From contig NC_068560.1 in assembly GCF_022201045.2 (NCBI RefSeq), positions 36,109,001 to 36,173,000 on the forward strand: DNA of 64,000 nucleotides. Direction: 5' to 3'. The notes beneath the pieces are model-generated. The model had not been told where the DNA came from and did not search any database. It was given only the letters and a program-made list of their open reading frames with translations. The stretch comes from Citrus sinensis (lineage: Eukaryota > Streptophyta > Magnoliopsida > Sapindales > Rutaceae). Shown piece by piece: positions 23,901-36,168 of the stretch; the first letter of the stretch is position 1, and every line of letters starts with the position of its first letter. A program made the translations under genes and the position numbers.

Positions 23901-26399
23901 AAAGTTTCAGTATTCCCATTCATCGTCGTCTGATCATTCATGTAGGACGGTAGAGAAGGGATAAACTCAGATTCACATGAGTCATCCTGCCAAAAGTATC
24001 TAAAGATGTGATCACCATGGCCTATGAGACCTGCTAATGAAATGCAGAAAATTTCAGACAGAGTCAACCCAGCTATGCTCTGTCCATGATGAACTGTGCT
24101 CCAATCACTACCATAATTGAAATTTCCCAGACATTCAATGCCATTGTCATTACTTTTGCTAGATACATGCCTAATCAATTGCAATGATTTTCCGGCAGAA
24201 ATAATGGACTTAGCAATGTCCTTGATAAATAAAGGACAAGCTTGAAGTCCTTTCACAGAACTAGACAGGGAAATGGATTCCCTCAAACCATTTTGCCTCT
24301 TTTCATTTGTTTCACGTACATGACTACTTTCAGAAGTTAGGCTGGAGGACTCAGCATCTAATTTCCAACACTGTAATTGTCTCAATACATAGCTCTTCTC
24401 CCAGAACTCTGCCTTGTCAACTGATATAGCTCTGTTGGCATAAAAGAACATCTGCATGGAAAGTAAACAATCATACATTTTACAAAGCAGACAGCATCAA
24501 AGAATAAAGCAGCAAGGGAAGACAATTTCAAGGTCCAATGAGCTTGCATATCAAACTTCATGTTCATCACTGAGGCCAAGAACAATCCAGGCATATGACA
24601 CCGCCAAAAAAAAAAAAAAAATGTTAACGCCGTACCATCTCATTCCATCATGCCTAAACACACTGTTTAAGACTCTATGATATCAAACAATAGTTTAATC
24701 ACCAATTACCTCCTCATAAGGATCATCAAGCATTCCTTCAAAAAGCCAAGAATCAAGACCCTCAATATATGGCAATAAGCTTCCAACAAATATATGAAGT
24801 AGCATCTGATATTCTTCCACCTGAACATCATCAGCACATGTTTCAAGTTTGAATTGTGAAATCAGAAAATGGAAATAAATGCAAGACACACAAAGTATCC
24901 AAAAAAGAAACTACAACCTCACCACCTTGAACAAGACACACTTCATCCAGCTTCTTGTAAAGATAGTCAAGGATATGAACAGCCACTTGAGCAGCTGGAA
25001 CAGGCATATTAAACTGAAAACATACTTGGGGAATTGCTCCGTCCACTATTTGCAAAAGATATTCACCACCTGAGCAAAGACTAAATAAGTGAAAGATCAT
25101 CAGCAAATTCCATAACAAGAAGATCAAGACCATGAGTGTATTACAAAAATTGTCCACATAAAACCTGGAAAATAAATAACATGCAATGAGGACTAAACTG
25201 CAGATATGTATGTCCTGGTGTGATAAAACTTTTCCAACAGAAAACAAGAAGCATGATGACCATGTTAGTGCCTAAGATGGATCTGAAAGGAAAATACAGA
25301 ACATATAACGGATGTAATATCGCCTTGTGAATATGATCTTTTGTACAATCATTATTTGACCGGATCCTTGTGTCTAAGAAAATATAGTAAGAACTTCCAA
25401 AATGAAAAGTTATAAATGAACTCAACTCACATTTGATGACCAATAAATGGTCAAGGTATTTAATATGATGTCGAAACCTACAAACATTCTCACACAAAGG
25501 TATCTAACATGATGTCCAAACCTACAAATATTCTCACACATTCTAAATTTAATATCTTAAGTTTCCCTGTCACTTACCTTGATAAAGAACTTGCTAATCC
25601 CAATAGGGTTGGTGTGTTTCCAACATTTGATTCAGTTATCTTCATTTCTTCCTTTAAAGCAATGCCCCTGAACATCTGATTCAAGGATAAATTCACCACT
25701 CTTTGTGAAAAGCAAATATAAAAACACTAGACAAAAAATTAAAAAAATACATCCGACAATTTTAATGCCACGCCACATACCTTAAGCCATGCAGAAACGG
25801 CGGATGAAAATGCCCGAAGAGTAGGAGAACTTATTCTGCCTGTAGTCTCCACTCTAGAGACATAAATTTCTACTAGTTTCAAACATGTTGCCGCATATAT
25901 AAATTGATTCAAAATAACATGTACACTTTTCTGGGAAAGATGAGTCACATAAATCCCAGTCTTGACACAAAAACTCCGAACACTCTCATCCCAATAAAAC
26001 AACGAACTAGAAAGACCTTGCAACATTTGTAAGACACCTCGTACCTGAAAATTAAATAAAAAATACTAATAACAAATAAATAAATGCTAAAATTAAACGG
26101 TTCATATGCCAGATATCTTAGTAAGCCAAAGGAATGAGCATACCAAGTCAACTTCATTTGTTCTCGAGGACGATACTGGTGTCGCAAAATGTATGCCGTC
26201 AGAGAACACGCCGTAAATCTTATCCATTAAACTGTTAGGAACTTGAATTTCTGCCCCTTCTGCAGGTTCAAAAATGAAATTGCAAATCCCTAATTACTAC
26301 CAGCCCAGTGTGACAAACGGAGAAGAAATGCAATTGACAAACAGTAATAAATTGAAAATTTGGAATTCAAAGGAGTAATAAAGCATTGCCTATCCCCAT
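20920..26399 (-). CDS. GCP5: Gamma-tubulin complex component 5 (GCP5)
   Basis: Exons in transcript order: 26399-26390 (tentative), 26259-26144, 26044-25781, 25675-25578, 25080-24918, 24820-24710, 24451-23435, 23351-23199, 23106-23007, 22912-22818, 22558-22367, 22273-22217, 22134-22063, 21915-21811, 21625-21494, 21371-21198, 21081-20920. All phases agree and give 1006 residues. If the first small exon is wrong, ATG 26227 gives 992. The protein has the Spc97/Spc98 architecture: an N-terminal half with FSDGIHFATPVSSSRTNEVDLVRGVL-type sequence, and a C-terminal half with DKARRWMW, HWLVEQKLLHFVDAFHQYV and YHSAWRELCEG blocks. The family helps build the gamma-tubulin ring complex that nucleates microtubules. 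I assign GCP5 rather than GCP2-4 or 6 from resemblance to plant GCP5 as I recall it. The gene appears intact. Confidence 0.85.
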
Positions 26400-28296
26400 G
26401 AGAAGTACTTCTAAAATCAAGAATTCCGCAAATGTAGTATCGAAAGCCTCTTTACTTTTTTTTTTTTATTGTTTTATTTGTTCGGGACTTGATTCTTTGC
26501 TGATACTCAATCACTTTCCTCGTCGCCGGGAAGAGTAGACTGAGAGAAACTTTTCTTCGCCATCCGGTGCGTTTTTTTCAAAGAATTACATACACTAGAG
26601 AATACAGAGATCTTGTCTTCGAATTGAATGAAATGCTACAATCGCAAAAATTCGGATTTTGAGACCGGCACTTCGAAAAATTTTCTTAACTGCTTACGTG
26701 GATGTTTTCTATTGGTCCTTTCTTTCCGAAAAAATGTAAGAAAATGAAATGTCATTCGAAAAAGCCAATCAATTTATTTTATAATTTTGTACTACTGAAA
26801 AAAAATTCTTTTATAATTTTTAAACTTTTTTAGTAGTGATATCCTATTTTATTTGTGAATTCATAACTCAAAGATAACAAGACAAAAATTATGAAAATTT
26901 CTCTGCTCATACAAGACAACTAGAATAATAGAGAGCAAATTTAGTTAATACATTTACTGTCTTATTTCAGCAAATTAAATAGTTTTTGTGTGACTTAAAA
27001 ATTATCTTAGTTAAATTATAAAATTAAGTCATTTACTCATTTCGACGCATAAAATATTAAATAAACATGTTTAAAATACTTTTTATTTATAAAAATTAAT
27101 AAGATATCGCTCATATTTAGATATTTAAAAAGAAAAATGAACATGTCATCTAAACATTTATATTCAAATCCATATAGGCTTCAATTAATACAATACTATT
27201 TCAAGTTTTAATAATAAAAAAATAAAACAAAAAATTAGAAGTTTATTTTAAAAAAAGATATTTTCGAAAATAAAATAAATATAACAAAAAAAAATGTCGC
27301 CAGGAGATTAGACGGGGTGCTAATAGTCCAACTCATAAATAAAAATGTAGAAGAATGTATTTTAAAAAAAAAAGTGACATTTTTAAAGATAAAATAAAAA
27401 AACAGGAAAAAGGACTTTTACGAGGAGATTAGAGAGGTTTCAATAGTCTAGCTCCAATAATTAATCGTCAAATTCTCATAATCAAACAGGAAACAACTAA
27501 ATTTACTTTTAATACCTAATAAATCTCTACTTCAAACGGCCGCAAGAATTGTTGGATGTGCTTCTGCTATATAGGTGGGTCAGAGAGCTTGTGGTGGCAA
27601 AAGTTTTATCTCCACACTGTCTTCGGCTTTATTCAAAGTGTATTTCACTTTCCCATAAATAAAGTACATCTTGTGTATTATAGTTATAACGATGGTTCAA
27701 AATGAACTAAACACGAGAATTCCACAAGTAAATTTGGGAAGTAATTGTGTTTGTGCTGTAAATGGATATTTATCTCTACATAAGAATTCTGTAAGGGTGC
27801 AAAAACCCTCGCCGTACGTCCCCGCGATATTATGGGCTTGATTATTGTAGCAATATTCATCTACTAAATACTTATTTTTCAAAAACTATATTGTATTGAT
27901 TTAAAAAATTTAACCAATTGCCCGTAAAAATTTACTCGCCATTGAGCAAAAAGTATTGTAAATGAAACTCAGAATGGAACTCCTCCATTATATATCAAGT
28001 TCTCAAATTCCATTGAAACTAAAAATGACTTTATTACATTCCACAAGCTCTGATTAAAGAATATGAAAATGTTCAGCTTCCTATCTGTCTTGACTTCCCT
28101 AGTAAGATAGCTTCTATTTAGTATTTACAAGTATAAATAATAAGATGAATCCAACTAAAAAGTAGGTGAGTCAGGAAAGCCCCAGATCCAAATCTTGGGT
28201 AGGTGCTCAAGGAGCTTCTCAGGGCTATTGCTAGCTTCTCCAGCTGTACTCAGGGGACTTGCTATCAAATACATCTGATTCAACCAAAAACATGCT
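26400..28296. other. GCP5 promoter side and 3' flank of the MAPKKK
   Basis: AT-rich DNA with no supported gene. It includes a diverged tandem duplication of about 115 bp (27238-27472). The GCP5 promoter must lie within the first part of this region on the minus strand. Confidence 0.4.
27238..27472. repeat. Diverged tandem duplication, ~115-bp unit
   Basis: Two adjacent units begin near 27238 and 27353 with GAA(G/T)TTTATTTTA-like sequence and share 'gaggagattaga' and 'aatagtc(c/t)a(a/g)ctc' blocks near their right ends. Confidence 0.65.
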
Positions 28297-31200
28297 TCAG
28301 ATGTGTGAAATTTCCTGTCCTTGACTCCTTAAAGGAGCACAAGGGTGGTTGTTCACAGCACTGAGGGGCATATTCCTGGAAGAAGGGCTAAAATTATGTG
28401 AATTAGATGTGGATAGAGAAATATGAACCCCAAATGTTGAACAAGAAGAGTGGCGAGAAGCTGTAGCGCAATTAAAAGTCCCCGCATGACATTGTCGACA
28501 AACTTCACTGGATGAAGAAAAACACAAAGAATAAAATAAAAAAACAAGTAATCATACAGAAGATAATGCTAAATCCAATACCATCTTGCAAGTTGTCTGG
28601 GAGGAGATGACTTAAATGTTCTTACCTATTACAAGGCAACTTCCTATTCCTAACTCTTGTCTCCGGCGAGTCAGGCAGTGATTCAGTTTTACGTGTAGCG
28701 CGTTCTACTTGATCATGTGATTTATCCTATAAAAGCGCAAATATGCTATCACGATACATGTTGTGAAAGAAGGTAAAAGGAAGGGAAAAAAAAAAAAAAA
28801 AAAACTTTGGAGCCCACTAACAGCTGAAATCAAAGTATGTAATACTTGCCCCTAGGTTTATTCTGGAAAAAACACGCATAGGGACCGACAAATTTTGATA
28901 ATTTGCATTTCGTATAAAAGGATGCTCCAGTAGCTCAACAGCTGATGGCCGCTCTACAGGATTTCTCAGAAAGCAACGTAGAAGAAAATCCTTCCCCTCG
29001 GAAGATAAAATTTCTGGTATAGGTGGGGTTCTGTTCAAGACCTTGAACATAGCTTGAGGCTGGAAAATTAAAGACGAGATAGATAAAGAGATTAATAGAG
29101 AAAATGAATGTGCAAACCTTACAAAGAAAGCAAGCGAAGAGTTGAAAAGTTATGTTATAATGCCTGATCCTTTCTTCAAGAAATAATAGCAAACAATGGT
29201 ACAAACATGAAAAGTAACTGCAACAAATTTGCTAATACAAGCATCAAAACTTGGCTGGTAAATTTAAAGTGTTTTAAGTTTATACTGAACCGTCAAAACA
29301 GTGAGTATTTTAAAATAGCTTAAATAGAGAAGAATTTTACGTTTAATCAAGGACTCACCCCTTCGAACTCACTCCAAGGAGGTTTACCAGTAAGCATCTC
29401 AATGACAGTACAACCTAAGCTCCATATATCAACAGCTAAAGCAAGCTTAGGATTTCCATCCTTTTGCATCACGGCCTTAATGACCTGCAATAGTAACAAG
29501 TGTGAATAAAAATTAAAAAGAAGGGTTTTTTAAAATTACAAATTGGTGCAGTGGACGTACCTCTGGAGCCATCCAATTTGGGCTGCCCTTCAGTGACAAT
29601 TCATAGGAGAGTCCTGTAAGCTTAATACAACAAGTAAATTGAAAATAAATAAGTTACTGAGGTTCTGAAGTGAATATAACCATACAGGTGACATTACTAG
29701 AGCCAAAAAAAAGAAAAAAGAAAAGAAAAGAAAACACTATAGTTGCACAGATAGCACATACTGTAAAACACCGAGGCACTGGATCAAAATTCAAAAATCT
29801 CGGTATCTGGTATAATCAAACTTCTAGATGCTAATAATAACCATGATAAACCATGTAAGACTCGGTTCATGCTTACCAATCCAATGTCAAAACAGACAAT
29901 TTTCCTATTCTTTTTAGGGGATTTGTTTAAGGGATGCTTGTTGAAGAACCATTGTCAACAATTACTTGAAGGAAAGAAGATTTCTTAAAATAGGAACAAA
30001 ATTCATTTCAGATCCATCCTCGTAGAAGCACCTGTCAACTAATTTTCTCAAACGACATTATTCGTTTATTTTTAATACATACATATTAGAAGTTACCAGT
30101 CAATTAGTCAAGAGAATCTGGCCAAAGAATGGAAAAGTTTTGGATGAACTGTATTCGCACAAAAAAAGTGGGAGCTCTTTTACAAGCACTGTTGCACTAA
30201 GGAAATATAACAACATGCACCATCCACAAGAAGAAATTGGAGAAGCATACTCAAATTACGCATGCAAGTATTTAAAGGATCTGATAACTCACATGTTTTG
30301 CCATCCCAAAATCTGCAAGCTTAACAACACCAGATGCATCAACTAGCAAATTTGCACCTTTAATATCCCTATAGATCACAATTTCCTATATTAGTTATCA
30401 TTTGTATAGGAAAAAATAATAATAATAATAATAATAATCTTTGTGAACGAAAAAAGTGCCGCTTCTTCAACAATCTTTAAAATTCAACCAGCAAGTACAT
30501 ATAATGGTTACCTATACAATCATTTTAGTTTTTCGGAATACAGGACCACTGACAATTCTAGGGTTCCTTTTTACAAGATTCTGTGTAAAAATTTCACAGC
30601 ACTTACAAATTACAATAACTGACATTAACGAAGAAGTGGAATCACAATATAACTCTCTACTCCATATCAAGTAAAATTGTCACCTGTGAATGGTGTTGGT
30701 GCTATGCAGGTAGGCCAACCCATTGAGAATGTGACGGGTGAAATTGCGAACTATACTTTCTGTAATATCTCTGCAATGTTCACGGACATATCTATTAATT
30801 GAGCCAGGATGGACATATTCCAGATATATATAGAGGTGATCATCAACCTGAAATGGAAACAACAGTCTCTTAGTTACACAATTATGCACAAAAGCAAATG
30901 CGGTCACATCTAGCTACACCATGGAAAGGCCATATACCACTTCACTTCCATAATACTGCACTATATTTTCATGCTTCAAATGACCGAGAACTTTAATTTC
31001 CTGCAAGAAGGAATGAGTCATTATAGCAGTAAATTTTGAAAGAAATGCTGAATCTATAATAGAATGTCTAAGCAATCTGAGGACACATGGCATCTTGTGT
31101 ATTCTTAATGCAAAAAATTGAAGTAGTAACGAACAACAATTGAAACTTCAAACGAAACAATATATCAGCATGGTTATAGGTATTTTTGCAGATGGCAGTG

Positions 31201-32589
31201 AAAAGGCATCTTAATAACTAGTAGGAAAAAGGGAGGCTGAACTAGGTGGTTCCAACTTTTTGCTATGATATGCCATTATTCCATGTTCTGGCTTTATCTT
31301 TTATCATTGGAAACAAAAGTGCAAAGTTTTCAAACAATCAACCATTGGGACCATAACTTGTAAAAGAAAGTCGCAAGTTCCAACCCCATATTCCTGAAAT
31401 TAAATGCCCTAGTAAATCAATTTCAATATAATCATCTGGGTCAAATTTGGAGGTTTCCTCATTAGGTGAAATAACAGAACTATGCTGTAATCAACTGATG
31501 ACAGGATGCAGATAATAATAACCTGCTCCAATTGCTTTATGCATTCAGCAGATTTGGGGTCATCAGGGATAATATCAACTTCCTTTATTGCACATGAAGC
31601 TCCAGTCTCCCTGTTAACACCCAAGAAAAAAAAAAGACTAATAATAATAATAGTGTTCACAGAAAAATTACAAGAAACAACTAGCAAATTTCAGCATATA
31701 CTTGCATACCTGTTTGTTCCAATATAAACACTCCCAAATGTACCACGTCCAATAAGTTTTCCTTTCTGCCATTGACTTTTCTTAGGGGATGCACTTGGCT
31801 TTTCCATAATGTGAGGCATAACGGCTGATGTTACAGATGATTTAGGTGGTGATAAAGCTCCAGGTGGAAGGGGCAATGGATGGGCATTGAGATGATTATT
31901 ACTTTCAAGCAACTCCTTCGAATTCTGTGGAAGAGATTTATGACGCAATGGAAAATAAACTTTCCCTGGACTCCTCAGGTTACTTTGTGAACTTTGCCTA
32001 GGGGGGCTAGGAAGGGGAGAATGGTCAGCGCTATACACATTTCTTTTAACAGGTGATACTGGTGAAGTACAACCAACAAATCTACCTAGGTCAGGGACCT
32101 CTGCAGTTGACCAATCCTGAATTTCTTTAGGAGCCCAAAAAGACGAGAATACATTTCCTGTTTTTGATGATTGTGGACTAACAGCAGGACTCGAGAAAAC
32201 ACTAGTTGGGGCACTCTTCGGAATAATATCCGCCCTTGAGCTGTAATTAGCACATTCAATGTTTAGATCATGAGAGAATCCCCTGCGACGGGTGCTAATA
32301 GATTTCGGATTGTGCAGAGGAGTGGGATTTTCCAAATTTGATCTCTGTGGACTAACAGCATGACTTGATGAAAGACTTGTGGGAGTGCTTCTCACAGGAA
32401 CACTCGGCCTCAGGTCATTTTTAACACTTTCAATATTTAAAACTTGGGAGTCACCCTTATGGAAATGGCTTAAAAAACCGGCTGAACCTTTGGCAGTCTG
32501 ATTTGTGCTTTTCCTGATAATTAGCCGAACAGAAATGATAGCAGAAATTTAATAATGACTCGCAACAGAAATAATAGCAAATATGTGTG

Positions 32590-32622
<33 letters not shown>

Positions 32623-33191
32623 GGAGAATTTAAGTAGATGATAAAAAAAGTAAGATTAATCATATGCGAGATTTAAAGGGCGGGAAGTCTGAAACTCTTT
32701 GAAACCGGCTAAGATGCAGTATAATTTCTAAGGCTTCAAGTTTAAACCCAAAACAGAAAAGTAAAATAAAACACAGTTCAATTAAAAGCATCCTTGAACA
32801 AATTTCACAAACTTATTTCCATTAATGAAATATTGAAATATAGAAGCAGGTGAGACAAGTATGTGCACCTTCCCCGGTGTGGCCTTCCTTCGGGTGATTC
32901 GAAGCCATGACCCGAAGACTCCGGTTTTCGAAAAAGAGAGGCCAAGTCGGGAAGCGGTAAAGGTTTTGGCACAGCCGATGAAGACCAGTGGTCCGACGTG
33001 CCAGGAGACGGCGACATCCGGGCCGAATCAGGCGATGCCGAAGGGGAACAAGCGCGATCAGTCATCAACAAGCCGAGTTCATCGTCAGGAACATGCCTAA
33101 GCTTTCTCACCCGCGTCAGCTTCCGATTATTAAAGGACGACGATTGCACTCGATTTTTGAAAAAGTTACCAGCCTTGCCACTTTCCTGCAT
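28297..33191 (-). CDS. MAPKKK5/YODA-type MAP kinase kinase kinase
   Basis: Eleven exons: 33191-32869, 32513-31710, 31610-31523, 31000-30938, 30847-30684, 30368-30293, 29620-29561, 29484-29359, 29059-28850, 28726-28626, 28507-28297; 741 residues. Residues 1-355 are a Ser/Pro-rich regulatory region with [15 protein letters not shown] near the start and [13 protein letters not shown] just before the kinase, both typical of the plant MAPKKK3/5/YODA group. The kinase domain shows the glycine loop G363-RGTFGSV, catalytic K385, HRD 480-482 with K484, DFG 500-502, and GSPNWMAPE 518-526 ending the activation segment. All catalytic residues are present, so it should phosphorylate MAPKKs in developmental or immune signalling. 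Intron 9 has a GC donor. An overlapping upstream ORF starts 34 nt before the ATG. The start chosen is the first ATG in frame; the in-frame codons above it run into a stop. Which member of the group it is remains uncertain. Confidence 0.9.
32584..32624. repeat. (GT)n(GA)n compound microsatellite in MAPKKK intron 1
   Basis: Alternating GT from 32584 to about 32604 passes directly into GA to about 32624. It is intronic and lies about 70 nt upstream (in transcript order) of the exon 2 acceptor at 32514. Confidence 0.85.
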
Positions 33192-33225
33192 CGCTGCGAT
33201 ACCCAAATGGATGAGCAAGCATCAT
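33166..33225 (-). promoter_or_regulatory. Overlapping upstream ORF of the MAPKKK mRNA
   Basis: Two consecutive ATG codons at 33225-33220 open a 19-codon frame ending at TAA 33168-33166. It starts 34 nt upstream of the main ATG (33191), is in a different frame, and ends 26 nt inside the main ORF. If the transcript starts upstream of 33225, scanning ribosomes would meet this frame first. Whether it is in the mRNA is not visible from sequence. Confidence 0.5.
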
Positions 33226-36168
33226 GGAAGCAACTGTGGCAGCTATTTTCTTTTCTGACTCAACCCTCAAGCCGCGGAAACAACTAAGTTTTTTCTGAGT
33301 TTACTTTGTCTGCCCGTTTGTCAAAAAGAAAAAAAAAATCTAAATTTTTTTCAACAGCTATGCTGAAAGTGACCCTACTGTGTAGGAGGAAGTCAATGCG
33401 TGTCTCGCGATACAGATTTGTATGAAACGAAATCTTTGGTTTTAGTTGACGAGAGACTCGACACGCCGTGTGCGTACGGTCAGGCGTACTTGAATTGTCA
33501 ACCACTCGCGAGTGATGCACACGATGACTTAAGCGGATGACACGGAACCACGAGGTGTAGACTGCCGTCATCGTGATAAGCGCGGGTGCTGTCACTGCAA
33601 ACACTGTTTCACTAAAATATTGAGTCTTAAAGGAGTAAGAGTATACCAACACTGACCTCAAACGCGAGAAATATCATAACACGCAAGAATATTGTTGAAG
33701 GGAATATCAATAGGATTTCAAACAAAGACATAAATTTATTTATTCATGTTAAATAGACCCCTAACTCCTATTCAAATGATAGAAAAACCTCTTACTATTG
33801 TATACTGTGTATTCTTAGGTCCATTTGTTATTCTCAGTGCTATAACTATAATGCATCAATTACCATGGTATAAAATTCCTAGTTGTGGTGTGAAAATAAA
33901 TGGAATTAAAGTTTATTTCTATGCAAATAATATGTAAACAACTAGTTACCGCCATTAATGGCACTGGTTATTGTGAGCAATTATTTATTGAGATAATAGA
34001 CAATGTGGCTTAAATCATTTTCACTTATGGTATTATTATTCAGTATTAACTCAAATAATAATTTAAGTTTAATCAAATTTTTATGCTTCTATCAAATAAC
34101 TAAGTGTATTAGTGCATCACCATCATCATCCCATAGATTTGCAACTTCTTTATAAAATAATGGAGATAGTAATACCACTTGATGGTAGAATTATAATTGA
34201 TCAAACTATTAACTCTTTTATGTTGACAAACAAAAACTTTCAATAATGAAAATGATAGCGTTAACATGTTGATTATGAGACAGCAATCATGACAATATTA
34301 TTTATAGTTTTTTTTTTCGCTACAATTGAAGATGACAACTCATACTTATTAGTTTTTAATCTTATAGTTTATATCATTAAAAATGATAAATTCATTTTAA
34401 CAAAAATTATGCCAAAATTTTCAATATTTGAGTTTTAATTTAAATTTTTAGCTTTTTTCTTATAATAATCGATAAAAAAATCACGTCGATAAATATAATA
34501 AATTTGACAATAAATTAAGATAATATAGATTTTTTTTTTAATCAGAATGATTATGGGGTAAAAAATTTTACATTTTGTGCTTGAAAGCACAGTTGAACCA
34601 CAGTATCAAAGGAAGCCTATAATTGTTATGGTTAAATTTTATGTTAACTTTGGTCATTTGATCCAGAAAGACTTAGTTAATATAAATAAACAAATTGTGT
34701 TTATTGGATAAAATATAAAAAAAATCAAGGACCTTGATATAATTATTGAATATTCGTTATTCAACGTTTAGTTAAAACAAATCTACCACTTGGTTGATTC
34801 TTTAAAAAATAATAAAATAAAAATTAAAAAGCCTACGACTTTCTTGGCTTTAACGTAGATTGTTTGTCACTTCGTCTGTGTCTTTGTCTCTGTCTTTGTC
34901 CGGATGTTCATTGTTGCGTATGCTCTGGCGGTCTGGCCGTATGGACGGTTGGATCAATGAAATGGGTCAAACACACTTAAATATCAAATACAAACCCTTT
35001 TTTTTTTTTTTTTACAGTATACCAACCATAAAATAAAGATAAATGTATAGGAAATAACAGTTAGTTTGTACTATATAGAATATTGTTCTTTCTAATCGGA
35101 CCCAATTGTTTGTGGCGCTTCAATCTCAAAGTCATATACTAAGCAAGAAAAGTCTTGGGTATTTTTTACTAGATTTACTCTATCTGATTATTATCACTTT
35201 TATTCTGAACTAATAATATTATATATATAAAGAAAAAAATTATGTATTTGACAGAAATCTAATTGACGAAGAAGAATATAAATCAAGATACCAAAGTAAT
35301 ATATTTGTTTTTCTCAGAATATCGATTGCATTTCTGTCATCAGGCTAGTAATCTCTCAGGGCCCAAATAAAAATAAAACCCAAGAAAAAGGTTGTGCTGT
35401 TTACACCCCTTCCAAATCATGATAAAATCCATGTTCCACTGAATTACACTTGAGAATAAATCAAGTCTAATTGTACTATCTTCAATTATCTATTCATATT
35501 ATAACTTCTAAGTGAGATGGATTTTTTTTTTTGTTGTTGATAAACTAAGTGAGATGGATTTGAATGCCAATAATTAATTTAAATAAACACATTTTACAGT
35601 CTATTAAAAAGATTATAGTTTAAAAATCTTCACATCTTGAAATAATTTAATTTGCAAGGAGAGAGAAAAAATAGATTATTACAAGTTTGTGCAAATAAAT
35701 TAAATTGATTGTTGTTTTTTTTTTAAAAAAAAAATTGTGTTTCAATGACTATAGAGTTCGCAGAAAAAATAAAATTACATAACGCTTGTTCTGTTTGAAG
35801 ATTTTAATTTAACTTTTTTAAATGGGTTTGAAAACTCTGAATAGAGGAAAAAAAAAAGAGAAAAAATAATTTAATTAGATTAAATTTATCTCTAAATATA
35901 ATTCACCAGTAGACGGGTTTATCAGGATATTGGAAGGGTGTTTAAAGTAACACGCTCCAATAACAAAACGAAGGCGAGGCTTTTTATACGTTGAGGCTGA
36001 TCCAAAATCTGAAGCCCAATAATAAGAGGGTTGGTTATTCCTTATTCGCGCTAATCCCTCGAACCAACTGTAGGAGAACACCCCCCCCAACTTTCCGCTT
36101 CCAAATCAAATCCAGCGTCATCGGAATAAAAAATTTGGTTGCGCCAGTCGCATTCAAATTCCGAATTT
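33226..36168. other. Divergent intergenic region between the MAPKKK and OSB genes
   Basis: About 3 kb with no supported gene, holding the promoters of two divergently transcribed genes. The part near 33300-33660 is less AT-rich and contains several CG dinucleotides, consistent with the MAPKKK promoter. From 33700 to 35900 the sequence is very AT-rich. The last 150 bp before 36169 are the likely leader of the OSB gene. Confidence 0.45.

Noticed and set aside
32861-33287. Three overlapping plus-strand frames opposite MAPKKK exon 1
   Set aside because: Shadows of a Ser/Pro/Arg-rich coding exon that has few stops on any strand.
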